DNA from: Bacillus sp. EAC
GTDB lineage: Bacteria; Bacillota; Bacilli; Bacillales; Bacillaceae_G
Assembly: GCF_002156875.1 (NCBI RefSeq)
Contig: NZ_NCSY01000005.1
Coordinates: forward strand, 62,001-126,000
Length of the DNA: 64,000 nt
Reading direction: 5' to 3'
Below, in pieces: positions 46,374 through 55,151 of the stretch. The notes under the pieces were generated by a model. The model worked only from the letters and a program-made list of their open reading frames with translations. It was not told the origin of the DNA and did not search any database. Each line of letters opens with the position of its first letter. The stretch's first letter is position 1. A program made the translations under genes and the position numbers.

Positions 46374-47318
46374 ATGCTAGAAACAAAAAAAGCTTCACCT
46401 GTACGTCAAATTATTGCAGCGAATAAGAAGAAAAAAAATTCTACAGATATGATTTTAGAAAAATTAATGCCAAAAATATTTTTGGTTTGTGCTCTCGTAG
46501 CTATTTTCACTACATTCGGTATTGTATTTACATTATTCAGTGAAACGATCCACTTCTTTGACAAGGTCTCAATTAAAGAGTTTTTTACAAGTAAACAATG
46601 GCATCCTACTCTATCAAAACCTGAATACGGTATTTTACCACTTATATCAGGAACTTTATTGACTTCAATTATTGCGACAGTAGTAGCTGTTCCAATTGGT
46701 TTAACGTCAGCGATTTATTTAAGTGAATATGCAACTGATAAAACACGACGTACAATTAAACCAATTCTTGAAATTTTAGCTGGTGTTCCTACAATTGTAT
46801 ATGGTTTCTTTGCTTTAACTTTTGTTACACCACTATTGAAGACAATTATTCCTACATTAGGGATTTATAATGCACTAAGTCCAGGTCTAGTTATTGGAAT
46901 TATGATTATACCGATGATTACCTCTTTATCGGAAGATGCAATGAGCTCAGTACCAAATTCATTACGTGAAGGTGCATATGGTTTAGGTTCAACTAAACTA
47001 GAAGTATCACTTAAGGTTGTCTTACCTGCTGCTACGTCAGGAGTAATCGCGTCATTTGTACTTGGAATATCACGTGCAATCGGTGAAACGATGATCGTTT
47101 CAGTTGCTGGCGGTGCAAATCCAATATTTTCATTTGACCCGACCCAAGCCGTTCAAACAATGACAGCTTTTATAGCTCAAGTCAGCCAAGGTGATGTAGG
47201 CTATGGATCAATTGGTTACTATAGTATTTATGCAGTCGGTACTACGTTATTTATCTTCACACTAGTAATGAATATCATTGCACACTTTATTTCGAAGCGT
47301 TTTAAAGAGGAGGTATAA
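46374..47318 (+). CDS. pstC: Phosphate ABC transporter permease PstC
   Basis: A 314-residue membrane protein with six membrane helices after a basic N-terminal tail. PLISGTLLTSIIATVVAVPI, ILAGVPTIVYGFFAL and the ATPase-coupling loop SLREGAYGLGSTKLEVSLKV are PstC features. AISRAIGETMIV-like motif ISRAIGETMIVSVAGG is conserved. It overlaps no gene; pstA follows after 2 bp, with its ribosome binding site inside the pstC end. Confidence 0.94.
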   Translation: MLETKKASPVRQIIAANKKKKNSTDMILEKLMPKIFLVCALVAIFTTFGIVFTLFSETIHFFDKVSIKEFFTSKQWHPTLSKPEYGILPLISGTLLTSIIATVVAVPIGLTSAIYLSEYATDKTRRTIKPILEILAGVPTIVYGFFALTFVTPLLKTIIPTLGIYNALSPGLVIGIMIIPMITSLSEDAMSSVPNSLREGAYGLGSTKLEVSLKVVLPAATSGVIASFVLGISRAIGETMIVSVAGGANPIFSFDPTQAVQTMTAFIAQVSQGDVGYGSIGYYSIYAVGTTLFIFTLVMNIIAHFISKRFKEEV

Positions 47319-47320
47319 TA

Positions 47321-48199
47321 ATGAATTTCATAGATCATAATAAAGTTTCTGCTAAAATTGGTAAACGATTAACTAAAAATAAACTTAGCTCACAACTATT
47401 CTTTTTATCAACAATCTTCGGATTATTTGTATTAGCGGTCTTACTTTATCGAGTTGGAACGCAAGGATTTTCATTTATATCTGCAGACTTTTTCACTAAT
47501 TTCGCATCTCGTATTCCTGAGAGAGCCGGAATAAAAGCTGCCCTATACGGTACAATGTGGTTAATGGCTGTCGTAATTCCAGTTTCCTTAATACTAGGTG
47601 TTGGAACAGCAATTTACTTAGAGGAATATGCAAAGAAAAACTTTTTAACACGCTTTATCCAATTAAACATTTCAAATTTAGCTGGTGTCCCATCTATCGT
47701 TTTCGGATTACTAGGTTTAACAGTATTTGTTCGATTATTCAATCTTGACCGCAGTATTTTAGCTGGTGGATTAACAATGTCACTTGTTATCCTTCCTGTA
47801 ATCGTCGTTGCATCTCAAGAGGCAATTCGATCAGTGCCAAACCAACTGCGTGAAGCTTCTTATGCGTTAGGAAGCACAAAATGGAAAACAATTTATCGTA
47901 TCGTCTTCCCTAGTGCATTACCAGGGATTTTAACTGGAAGCATTTTAGCTTTCTCTCGTGCAATCGGAGAAACAGCTCCTTTACTTGTAATAGGCGCACT
48001 TTCATATGTAGCATTCGTACCTACTGATTTATTCTCTGGATTCACTGTAATGCCAATTCAAATCTTCAACTGGACATCACGTCCACAAGAAGCTTTCCAA
48101 TTCGTTGCAGCAGCAGGTATTATCGTATTGCTTGTCATGCTAATCATAATGAACGGAATCGCTGTCTGGATCCGTAACAAATTCCAAAATAGATACTAA
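47321..48199 (+). CDS. pstA: Phosphate ABC transporter permease PstA
   Basis: A 292-residue membrane permease. GIKAALYGTMWLMAVVIPVS, NLAGVPSIVFGLLGL, QLREASYALGSTKWKTIYRI and FSRAIGETAPLLVIGAL identify PstA. AGGAGGT inside the end of pstC serves as its ribosome binding site. Unlike the usual pstSCAB order, no pstB (ATPase) or phoU follows: a repeat array starts 1 bp after the stop codon and the next gene is on the other strand. The ATPase must be encoded elsewhere if the transporter works. Confidence 0.94.
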   Translation: MNFIDHNKVSAKIGKRLTKNKLSSQLFFLSTIFGLFVLAVLLYRVGTQGFSFISADFFTNFASRIPERAGIKAALYGTMWLMAVVIPVSLILGVGTAIYLEEYAKKNFLTRFIQLNISNLAGVPSIVFGLLGLTVFVRLFNLDRSILAGGLTMSLVILPVIVVASQEAIRSVPNQLREASYALGSTKWKTIYRIVFPSALPGILTGSILAFSRAIGETAPLLVIGALSYVAFVPTDLFSGFTVMPIQIFNWTSRPQEAFQFVAAAGIIVLLVMLIIMNGIAVWIRNKFQNRY

Positions 48200-48200
48200 T

Positions 48201-48712
48201 CGAAAAGTGGAAGCGCCTTGGTCAGCCCCGACAAGCATAAGACAAAGAACAGTAAAGGTTGCATTTCACCTTTATTGGGCTTTGGCTTATGACCTCGAGG
48301 GGCTAGGCGCTGGAACTAGACAATTCGAAAAGTGGATGCGCCTTGATCACAAAGGATGGCATGTTAAAACCACGACGTCCTGTCGTAACACATGCATGAC
48401 CCACTTCCTGTGGGCCCACAAGCAAAAGACAAAGAACGGTAAAGGTTGCATTTCACCTTTATTGGGCTTTGGCTTATGACCTCGAGGGGCTAGGCGCTGG
48501 AACTAGACAATTCGAAAAGTGGAAGCGCCTTGGTCACAAAGGATGGCATGTTAAAACCACGACGTCCTGTCGTAACACATGCATGACCCACTTCCTGTGG
48601 GCCCACAAGCATAAGACAAAGAACGGTAAAGGTTGCATTTCACCTTTTTGGGCTTTGGCCTATGACCTCGAGGGGCTAGGCGCTGGAACTAGACAATTCG
48701 AAAAGCGGAAGA
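48201..48712 (+). repeat. Tandem array of family B repeats, two units carrying the hairpin module
   Basis: Three direct units plus a truncated fourth: 48201-48325 (125 bp), 48326-48512 (187 bp), 48513-48698 (186 bp) and the first 14 bp of another at 48699. Each starts CGAAAAG and ends GGAACTAGACAATT. Within a unit, AGCGCC/GGCGCT, GCCCCGA/TCGAGGGGC and AAAGGT/ACCTTT can pair, so the RNA would fold into a long hairpin. Units 2 and 3 have GCCCCGA replaced by the roughly 70-bp module (about 48349-48419 and 48536-48605) with hairpins ACGAC-GTCCT-GTCGT and CCCAC-TTCCT-GTGGG. Open frames here are fortuitous. Confidence 0.9.
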
Positions 48713-48763
48713 AAACTTTAACATCATTTCTAAATTTGCTTCCCCTGCAAATTGAAAATATAC

Positions 48764-48800
48764 AAAAAGTCCCATAGCGATAGTCGCTATGGGACTTTTT
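48764..48800. terminator. Strong bidirectional terminator
   Basis: A perfect 17-bp stem (AAAAAGTCCCATAGCGA and complement) with a TAG loop sits between the repeat array and the convergent phosphotransferase gene. Confidence 0.9.
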
Positions 48801-48801
48801 A

Positions 48802-49776
48802 TTAACTTAGGTCAATGATTGTTTTATCGTTCATAATACGCTCTTTTAATTGCTCACAAAGTTCAATGACTCTTGGTGTTTTCTCTTTTCCTTCAAATTT
48901 CATTGTTAATACATAATATAAAGTATGATCTCTACATTTTAAAAACGCTGGAATTCTACTATACCATTCTTCATCTAATATATATTCTGTTTCGTAACCT
49001 TTTCTAAAAATAGAAAGTTGTTTTTTTGCAAACGCAGACTTCTCTTCAAATGATTCTTTACTTCCCCAGGCTGTATAGTAAAGGACAATTGCGATATCTG
49101 AAATAAAGTAATTATACTGTAAGTCATCGAAATCGAATGCTGTAATTTCACCTTCATCATTTACAAAGAAATTATGTAGATGTAAATCACTGTGAATTAA
49201 GCCATATGATTTTGAATTTCTTTCGTATTCGCCAATTTCCTCTAATAGCTTTTTAGTATATGGACCTATTTCTTCGTGGTTCAGCATTTCAACTAAATAC
49301 GCATCTTCATCCCACTGTTCTCTTGAATCTGTATTTGGATAATCAACTGTTAGCGCATGAAGCTTTCCGATTGTTTTTCCCCATGTAAACATTAAATGAT
49401 CGTTCCAAACATTAGGATTCGAACGATCAACTAATTGACCATCTGCCCATTCAAACATTGATGCAAAAAAGCTTGTTCCATCACTAGCTACATGTTCCTC
49501 AACTAAATTACCGTTTAATGAAAAAAGTGATCCCGCTGCATTCGCTCCATTTTCTCGAGCATATTTTAAAAATTTGAGTTCCCCTTCAATCGCATTTTTT
49601 GAGCGATGAGACGAATGTGTTAATCTCAAAATTCGTTGTACTCCATCTTCAGTTTTCCCTTTAAATAAGTAGTTTTCAAATTCCCCTACAGGCTTTTCAT
49701 CTACACTCAAACCAAATTGAGCAGCTGCATTTTGTAAAATTTCTTTTGTAAACACTCTTTCCACGGTTTGTTCCAT
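48802..49776 (-). CDS. APH-family phosphotransferase
   Basis: A 324-residue kinase-like enzyme of the aminoglycoside phosphotransferase/choline kinase superfamily. GLIHSDLHLHNFFVNDEG is the Brenner-type catalytic loop (HxDLHxxN) near residue 198. AFDFDDL supplies the metal-binding aspartates. The N-lobe has ENYLFKGKTEDGVQRILRLTHS with a plausible ATP-site region. Substrates in this superfamily range from antibiotics to homoserine and sugars, so resistance should not be assumed. GGAGG lies 8 nt before the ATG. It is a single-gene unit flanked by repeats on both sides. Confidence 0.8.
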   Translation of the reverse strand: MEQTVERVFTKEILQNAAAQFGLSVDEKPVGEFENYLFKGKTEDGVQRILRLTHSSHRSKNAIEGELKFLKYARENGANAAGSLFSLNGNLVEEHVASDGTSFFASMFEWADGQLVDRSNPNVWNDHLMFTWGKTIGKLHALTVDYPNTDSREQWDEDAYLVEMLNHEEIGPYTKKLLEEIGEYERNSKSYGLIHSDLHLHNFFVNDEGEITAFDFDDLQYNYFISDIAIVLYYTAWGSKESFEEKSAFAKKQLSIFRKGYETEYILDEEWYSRIPAFLKCRDHTLYYVLTMKFEGKEKTPRVIELCEQLKERIMNDKTIIDLS

Positions 49777-49845
49777 CTATTTGGACCTCCGAATTCGAAT
49801 TAATAGGTTAGTTATTATGGTTTTATTCTTTTATTTAAGCGATTT

Positions 49846-49916
49846 TTACTAAAAGACTGCTTTTTTAAATCAACTAAGGTTATTCTTATTTACTAAAAGC
49901 TTCTTTTTTTAAATCA
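49846..49916. repeat. Local imperfect direct duplication beside repeat A2
   Basis: TTTACTAAAAGACTGCTTTTTTAAATCA-like sequence occurs twice about 43 bp apart (49846-49873 and 49890-49916). The segment AAATCAACTAAGGTTATTCT inside it (49867-49886) recurs exactly at 50116-50135 on the far side of A2. Confidence 0.6.
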
Positions 49917-49932
49917 TTCCTTTGATGAAGAA

Positions 49933-50123
49933 GTTGATTGGAGCGGAAGGTGCTCGACTCCTGTGGGAGTAGCGGGACAGGTGAGACCCCGCAATAGTCA
50001 AAAAGGCAGGCATGCTAATACCACGACGTCCTGTCGTAACGCATGCATGACCCACATCCTGTGGGCCCAAGGAGGCTTCAGCGCCCGCCCACGGAAAGCG
50101 AGCATCCTGCAGCGGAAATCAAC
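49933..50123 (+). repeat. Family A interspersed repeat, copy A2, carrying the hairpin module
   Basis: A 191-bp element with short terminal inverted repeats (GTTGATTGGAGCGG at the left, GCGGAAATCAAC at the right). Arms hold GGGACAGGTGAGACCCCGCA and CCCACGGAAAGCGAGC. Between them, 50001-50069 is the shared module: AGGCATGCTAATACC, ACGAC-GTCCT-GTCGT, GCATGCATG and CCCAC-ATCCT-GTGGG. It lies in the 460-bp gap between the phosphotransferase and the YesN-like regulator genes, which holds no gene. Confidence 0.85.
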
Positions 50124-50237
50124 TAAGGTTATTCTAAAATAGGGAAAAATCTTCTCGAGAAGAGCCATCTTTATTAAATATTTCACAACACTACTAATAA
50201 ATCCTGCAAAAATCAGATAAGCTTTAGCTACTATTCA

Positions 50238-51815
50238 TTAAAGGTGAATTTGTTTTTGATTGATTTCATAATCTTTTCTAAACTCATTCGGAGTCATTCC
50301 GACCATTTTCTTAAAGATCTTCCTGAAATATTTATCATCTTGATATCCAATCTCTCCGGCAATTTCATAAATTTTTAAATTAGGAAATTTCAATAATTCT
50401 TTAGCTCTATTAATTCTCGTTCGAACAAGATAATCAGATAAATTTTCACCATATATTTGCTTAAACTTACGGGAAATATATTCTCTACTCAAATAAAACT
50501 TTTCAGAAAACTCTTGTAGTGAAATTTCTTCCGAATAGTTTTTTTGGATATAATAAGCAATCTCTTCTATTGTATTTAATTCTCTATTCGGTTGTCCCAG
50601 TTGAAGAAAAAGCGCACTAATTTTCTCTCTTTGAGCTGAGAAATATACTTTCAGTTCAAACTGACCCTTAATATTCCAAAATGTATCAATATCTAATTTA
50701 AGAAAACTCTGTAGTGATTTCAATTTCATCCATCTCGTAACTAATGAATTGTATTCTTGATCCCAAGTTTCTAATTGTGAGTATGAAAAATAATTTCTCT
50801 CTTTAATTTGATAGATGATACGATTTACGACTTCATCAAAGATGGAAATATCATGTTTTTCCATCATTTGATCTAATATTTTTATTAATTCTACAAAGTT
50901 TATTGATGAGTATTCCTCTATGTACTCTTTGTTTATAATTGGGGTTCCTAATGTTTCTAATAAATTGTACTCAAATAAGATACTATTTGCTTCATTATAT
51001 GCTTCTCTTAACTGCTCAATGGTATAATGTTTACTTTTTGAAATATGGAACGGAAAAGGTACTACTTTTGCGAGAATTTCCGCAATATTGTTTAAGACAT
51101 ATTCAGGGTTAGTTCCCCAATAGATGAGACAAATTTCTTGTTTAGCATGAATATTTCTAAAAGCTATACCCGCATTTAATTCTTGAAGGATTTCATTCAC
51201 AACATTTAAACTAGCAAAATAACAAAGATCCTCAGGCCATATTCCAGCGAAGGCATCGATATTTCTCATCTTAATAATAGAAACAACTACTTTGTTCGCT
51301 GCTGACGATTCAAGTTTCAGGAGCAAATTTTGATCATAGGAATTTCCATTTATCGCATTACTTAATTGTTGATCTCTATAAATTGGTAAAATTTCATATA
51401 ATTTTTGTAAATACTTATGGGACTCAATCCTATCATCTTCTTCTTTTCTCCACTCTTTCACCGCTTTAATAAATGTATCATTTAGTGAATCTGGATCAAT
51501 CGGCTTTAATAGATAATCTGATGCACCGTTTTGTATTGCTTCTCTCATAAATTGATAATCTTCATATCCAGTAATTACTATTATTTTACTCGTTAGCTTC
51601 TCTGACTTTATCCATTTCAATAATTCTCTTCCATCTACTTCTGGCATCATCATATCAGTAAAAATAACTTGTGGGCGCTCTTTTAAAATGATATCTTTAG
51701 CAATCTGTCCGTTTTCTGCTTCAAATATCTCTGTTGTATTTGCCATTTCCCAATTTGCTAATAATTTTATCCCTTCTCTCACGTGCCTTTCATCATCAAT
51801 AATTAACACTTTCAT
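50238..51815 (-). CDS. YesN-like response regulator with AraC-type DNA-binding domain
   Basis: A 525-residue regulator. The receiver is intact: Asp7-Asp8, phosphoacceptor Asp54 in FTDMMMPEVDG, Thr82 and Lys104 (YLLKPIDP). A long middle region of unknown fold follows. The C-terminal AraC/HTH_18 domain covers the last 100 residues (LQEFSEKFYLSREYISRKF, IYEIAGEIGYQDDKYFRKIF). The start overlaps the kinase gene end by 20 bp. It probably activates the neighbouring sugar ABC operons in response to an extracellular saccharide. Confidence 0.9.
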   Translation of the reverse strand: MKVLIIDDERHVREGIKLLANWEMANTTEIFEAENGQIAKDIILKERPQVIFTDMMMPEVDGRELLKWIKSEKLTSKIIVITGYEDYQFMREAIQNGASDYLLKPIDPDSLNDTFIKAVKEWRKEEDDRIESHKYLQKLYEILPIYRDQQLSNAINGNSYDQNLLLKLESSAANKVVVSIIKMRNIDAFAGIWPEDLCYFASLNVVNEILQELNAGIAFRNIHAKQEICLIYWGTNPEYVLNNIAEILAKVVPFPFHISKSKHYTIEQLREAYNEANSILFEYNLLETLGTPIINKEYIEEYSSINFVELIKILDQMMEKHDISIFDEVVNRIIYQIKERNYFSYSQLETWDQEYNSLVTRWMKLKSLQSFLKLDIDTFWNIKGQFELKVYFSAQREKISALFLQLGQPNRELNTIEEIAYYIQKNYSEEISLQEFSEKFYLSREYISRKFKQIYGENLSDYLVRTRINRAKELLKFPNLKIYEIAGEIGYQDDKYFRKIFKKMVGMTPNEFRKDYEINQKQIHL

Positions 51816-53628
51816 TTCCCATCAGTCCTCTATCTATATTTAATGGTAAATATATTGTGACTATGAAATTCTCATGTTGTTTACTCTCAATTTGAAACTT
51901 GCTATCTTCACCGTAATATAAATGAATCCGATCATATATATTTTTAAGCCCAATGCTCTCTTTTTTGTTCTTATCAACTTTACTTAAAGAATCTCTAATA
52001 CCCTCTAACTTTTGTTGAGAAACACCTGCACCATTATCGATTAATTTGATACAAATAGATTGCTGATCATATTGGAAAATATCAATTTCTAGTTTTCCGA
52101 ATTTCTGCATTGTTTCAAAACCATGCTTAAAATAATTCTCAACGATTGGTTGTAATATCATTTTAGGCATCAGGTTTGTATACAAATGCTCATCTACACT
52201 TAGTGTGAATGTAAACTTTCCATCGTATCGTTCATTTTGAAGTGATAAATAATCTTTTATATGATTAATCTCGTCTAGCACGGTTACAATATCATCATTG
52301 TTTCTCATACTATATCTCATAATTTTAGAGAGGGATGTTAAAAGCTTATAGACCTTCCTACCATCATTCTTTAATGACAATGTACCAATAGACTGTAGCG
52401 AATTATATAAAAAATGTGGGTTGATTTGAGATTGTAATACTTTAAGTTGATTCGTTTTATTTTCTATTTGAAGTTTATATTCTTTTATATATAAGTCATT
52501 GATTTTTTCAACCATAGAAGTAAAATGCTGGCCTAACTGCCCGAATTCATCATCACCAAGAGTGTCAAAAGAAACTGCTAATTCTCCTTCTTCAATTTTC
52601 TTCATATTTCGAATAAGAGTGTGGATCGGATTTGTAAATTTAACCGAAACGAGAATCGTTAAGAATATAACAAATAGAACTGATAGTGCACCAATTGTAA
52701 TATTTATGATTAAAATTTTATTAGCATCCTGATAAAGATTTGTGTTTGGAATACTTTTTATAATTGTCCATGTTGTGCCTCTACCTTTTACCTGGTCTGA
52801 AACATAGACTCCTTTAAAATGTTTGTTTTTCCCTTCAAAATCATATTGTCCTTTTTCTTCTTTCATCCCATTTAAATGTGAGTACCATGAGTTAGATAAC
52901 TTCTTTCCAATAAGTGTTTCATTTGATGAATAAAATACTTTACCATTCTCATCAAGAACATATAATTGCTCACGATCTTTATCATATATTCGATCGAAAA
53001 TTTCTTTTATACGGTCTAATCTAACATCAATTGAGAGAAAACCGAGTAATTGGTCAGTCGTAACATTCATTAAGCGATAATGGAATGATATGACCTGTTT
53101 AGCAGGTTTAACTCGAAAATCCGATAGATCATTATAGCTTCTAATCGAATGAGTCGATTCAATTTCAACAAACTTCTTATCTTTCATTAGAGTCTTATAA
53201 ACAGGAAAATCATTGAAGTTCAACAGCTTTCCTCTACCGCTCACCTTGGCATTGTAAACAGAATAATCATCTTTTCCACGCTCGATGTAAAGATGCATTT
53301 GTTCGATTTCTCTTCGGTTAAAGTACAAGTTTAGTAAATTCCTATTAATTTCAAATTGATTCTTGTCAATAAACTCAGTCGCACCATTTTCTAACACTTC
53401 AAGATACGGTCTATTAGTGTAAATAGATAATGGAATATTATTAATTTCATCAAAATAATTCTTTAAATCACTTCCACTTTTCTTAATCAAATCATGATTA
53501 TTTTTCACAAATCGACTAACTACCGAATTTTTTGTATAAATGTAAATAGATATAATTGAAATCCCAAATGGGATGATCGTGGCTGCTAACAAGAAAATAA
53601 TTAATTTAAATCGAATGCCTCTTTTCAA
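51796..53628 (-). CDS. YesM-like sensor histidine kinase
   Basis: A 610-residue membrane kinase. It has a membrane helix at about 9-30, an extracellular Cache-like sensor to about 290, a second helix about 300-322, then HAMP (FTNPIHTLIRNMKKIEEGEL). The His_kinase domain contains QSQINPHFLYNSLQ (phosphohistidine, near 400). The ATPase domain contains LQPIVENYFKHGFE, LIDNGAGVS and GLKNIYDRIHLYYG. This LytS/YesM architecture is typical of saccharide-sensing systems linked to ABC importers. It lies downstream of the SBP gene of cluster II, beyond a terminator. Confidence 0.92.
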   Translation of the reverse strand: MKRGIRFKLIIFLLAATIIPFGISIISIYIYTKNSVVSRFVKNNHDLIKKSGSDLKNYFDEINNIPLSIYTNRPYLEVLENGATEFIDKNQFEINRNLLNLYFNRREIEQMHLYIERGKDDYSVYNAKVSGRGKLLNFNDFPVYKTLMKDKKFVEIESTHSIRSYNDLSDFRVKPAKQVISFHYRLMNVTTDQLLGFLSIDVRLDRIKEIFDRIYDKDREQLYVLDENGKVFYSSNETLIGKKLSNSWYSHLNGMKEEKGQYDFEGKNKHFKGVYVSDQVKGRGTTWTIIKSIPNTNLYQDANKILIINITIGALSVLFVIFLTILVSVKFTNPIHTLIRNMKKIEEGELAVSFDTLGDDEFGQLGQHFTSMVEKINDLYIKEYKLQIENKTNQLKVLQSQINPHFLYNSLQSIGTLSLKNDGRKVYKLLTSLSKIMRYSMRNNDDIVTVLDEINHIKDYLSLQNERYDGKFTFTLSVDEHLYTNLMPKMILQPIVENYFKHGFETMQKFGKLEIDIFQYDQQSICIKLIDNGAGVSQQKLEGIRDSLSKVDKNKKESIGLKNIYDRIHLYYGEDSKFQIESKQHENFIVTIYLPLNIDRGLMGNESVNY

Positions 53629-53685
53629 TATTTCACCACCTTATCATCTATATTAAATTATAAACTAAAAATTATAAATAATTAG

Positions 53686-53730
53686 AAAAAAAGAAAGCTA
53701 ATGATTCTACTCATCAGCTTTCTTTTTTTT
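53686..53730 (-). terminator. Terminator between the sugar-binding protein and kinase genes
   Basis: AAGAAAGCTAATGA / TCATCAGCTTTCTT (one G-U pair) with flanking A/T tracts ends just after the SBP stop on the minus strand. Kinase expression would need readthrough or its own promoter. Confidence 0.8.
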
Positions 53731-53732
53731 GA

Positions 53733-55016
53733 TTACTTTTTATATTTACTTTTCCAAGTAGCATCAAATTCTTTTAACATTTGTGTTGAACTAGATTGTC
53801 CAGCAACATACTTTTGAATTGAAGCACCAAAATCATTCGTTGCGCCATCTGGGAATTTGAACCAGTTCCAAGTTAATGTTTTACCTGCAGCAGAGTACTT
53901 TTGAATATCGTCTGCAATCGGTCCTAAGTTTGTACCTTTAATTGTTTTTAATGCAGGGATAAACTTAAATTTCTCTACGATATACTTTTGTCCTGTTTTT
54001 GAAGTTACCATCCAGTTTAAGAATTTTTTAGCTTCTGTTTTATTTGAAGAATTTTTGTTAACAACCCAGTTATTTGGAACACCTACTGGTAATCTATCCA
54101 TCGCTTTTTTGTCATTGTTAATTGGCATTGGTAACACACCAATTTTCATATTTTTCTTAATGCCATCAATTGTTGTTTGAGTCCAGTTACCTTGTTGCAT
54201 CATAGCCGTTTGACCTTTAGCAAATTGAGTAACTTGCTTATTATAATCAGTTGTTAATGGATTTTTATTACCATATTTTACTGTTAAATCTAGTAACTTA
54301 ACCCACTCTTTAAACTTCTTATTATCAGAAATTTTTACTTTACCTGAATTTACATCTTTAATGAATTGGTCAGGATTTGATTGTTGTGCAAAAGGAATAT
54401 TAAGTAAATGAATTCCTAGTATCCACCATTCTGCATAGCCAATTGAAAATGCAGTGATGCCTTTTGCTTTAAGTTTTTTACTTGCTGATTCTAATTCTGA
54501 AATTGTTGTTGGTAAAGTTGTAATCCCAGCTTTTTTGAATAAATCTTTATTGTAGATAAAACCATAACCCTCAGTATTCATTGGCATACCATAAAGTTTG
54601 CCATTCATTGTCATTGGTTTTTCAGTACCTTTATAAAGATTTTTTACCCATGGTTCTTTTGATAAGTCTTCTAACTTATCTTTCCATGTAACTGCTTCTT
54701 GGAATCCTCCATTATTGAAAATATCTGGACCTTTTCCTTTAGCAAACTCAGCTTTAAGTGCAGCTCCATAATCCGCTCCACCACCAACAGTCGTTACTTT
54801 TACTGTTACGTTTGGATAAGCCTTATGGTAATCTTTTGCCATTGCTTCAAAGTCTTTTGCAATTTCTGCTTTAAATTGGAAAACATTTAACGTAACTTTT
54901 TTACCACTTGTTGCATTCGTTGTACTTTTTGCAAATGCTCCATTCGCACCTACTGAAGTTAAAAGTACAAATGACGCTGATAATGCTGCTAGAGTTTTGA
55001 TCGCTTTAATCTTCAC
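53733..55016 (-). CDS. Sugar ABC transporter substrate-binding protein lacking a lipobox (cluster II)
   Basis: A 427-residue extracellular solute-binding protein of family 1. The signal peptide ends near GANGAFA-KS and has no lipobox cysteine, so release by type I signal peptidase is predicted. FQFKAEIAKDFEAMAKDYHK, GMPMNTEGYGFIYNKDLFKK and DRLPVGVPNNWVVNKNS are shared with the lipoprotein paralog at 57902-59173, with which it is about two-thirds identical by eye. It lies directly after its permease genes. A cre-like site is 35 bp upstream of the start. The substrate is an unknown oligosaccharide. Confidence 0.88.
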   Translation of the reverse strand: MKIKAIKTLAALSASFVLLTSVGANGAFAKSTTNATSGKKVTLNVFQFKAEIAKDFEAMAKDYHKAYPNVTVKVTTVGGGADYGAALKAEFAKGKGPDIFNNGGFQEAVTWKDKLEDLSKEPWVKNLYKGTEKPMTMNGKLYGMPMNTEGYGFIYNKDLFKKAGITTLPTTISELESASKKLKAKGITAFSIGYAEWWILGIHLLNIPFAQQSNPDQFIKDVNSGKVKISDNKKFKEWVKLLDLTVKYGNKNPLTTDYNKQVTQFAKGQTAMMQQGNWTQTTIDGIKKNMKIGVLPMPINNDKKAMDRLPVGVPNNWVVNKNSSNKTEAKKFLNWMVTSKTGQKYIVEKFKFIPALKTIKGTNLGPIADDIQKYSAAGKTLTWNWFKFPDGATNDFGASIQKYVAGQSSSTQMLKEFDATWKSKYKK

Positions 55017-55050
55017 CTTAATACCCCCTGTTTCTTTTAAAGACAGAATA

Positions 55051-55064
55051 TGAATACGTTTTCA
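55051..55064 (-). promoter_or_regulatory. Putative cre (CcpA) site upstream of the cluster II binding protein
   Basis: TGAATACGTTTTCA differs from the cre consensus TGWAANCGNTNWCA at one position. It lies between the second permease gene and the SBP gene and would allow carbon catabolite repression. Confidence 0.5.
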
Positions 55065-55151
55065 TTATACATACTAATAGTTTCTAAGATAGATAGGTAA
55101 AATTGACCTAATGGGTGGAAAAAATTGATAAGATTTTCCCCTTTACTAGTT

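Noticed and set aside
48201-48712. Possible CRISPR array
   Set aside because: Units of 125-187 bp are themselves nearly identical with no unique spacers, and no cas gene is present.
48207-48777. Two open frames of about 90-100 codons in the region after pstA
   Set aside because: They run through the tandem repeat units, repeat the same peptide, have no ribosome binding site and are explained by the DNA repeat.
48802-49776. Aminoglycoside resistance gene
   Set aside because: Only the general APH fold motifs are visible; the superfamily includes many metabolic kinases, so resistance cannot be claimed.
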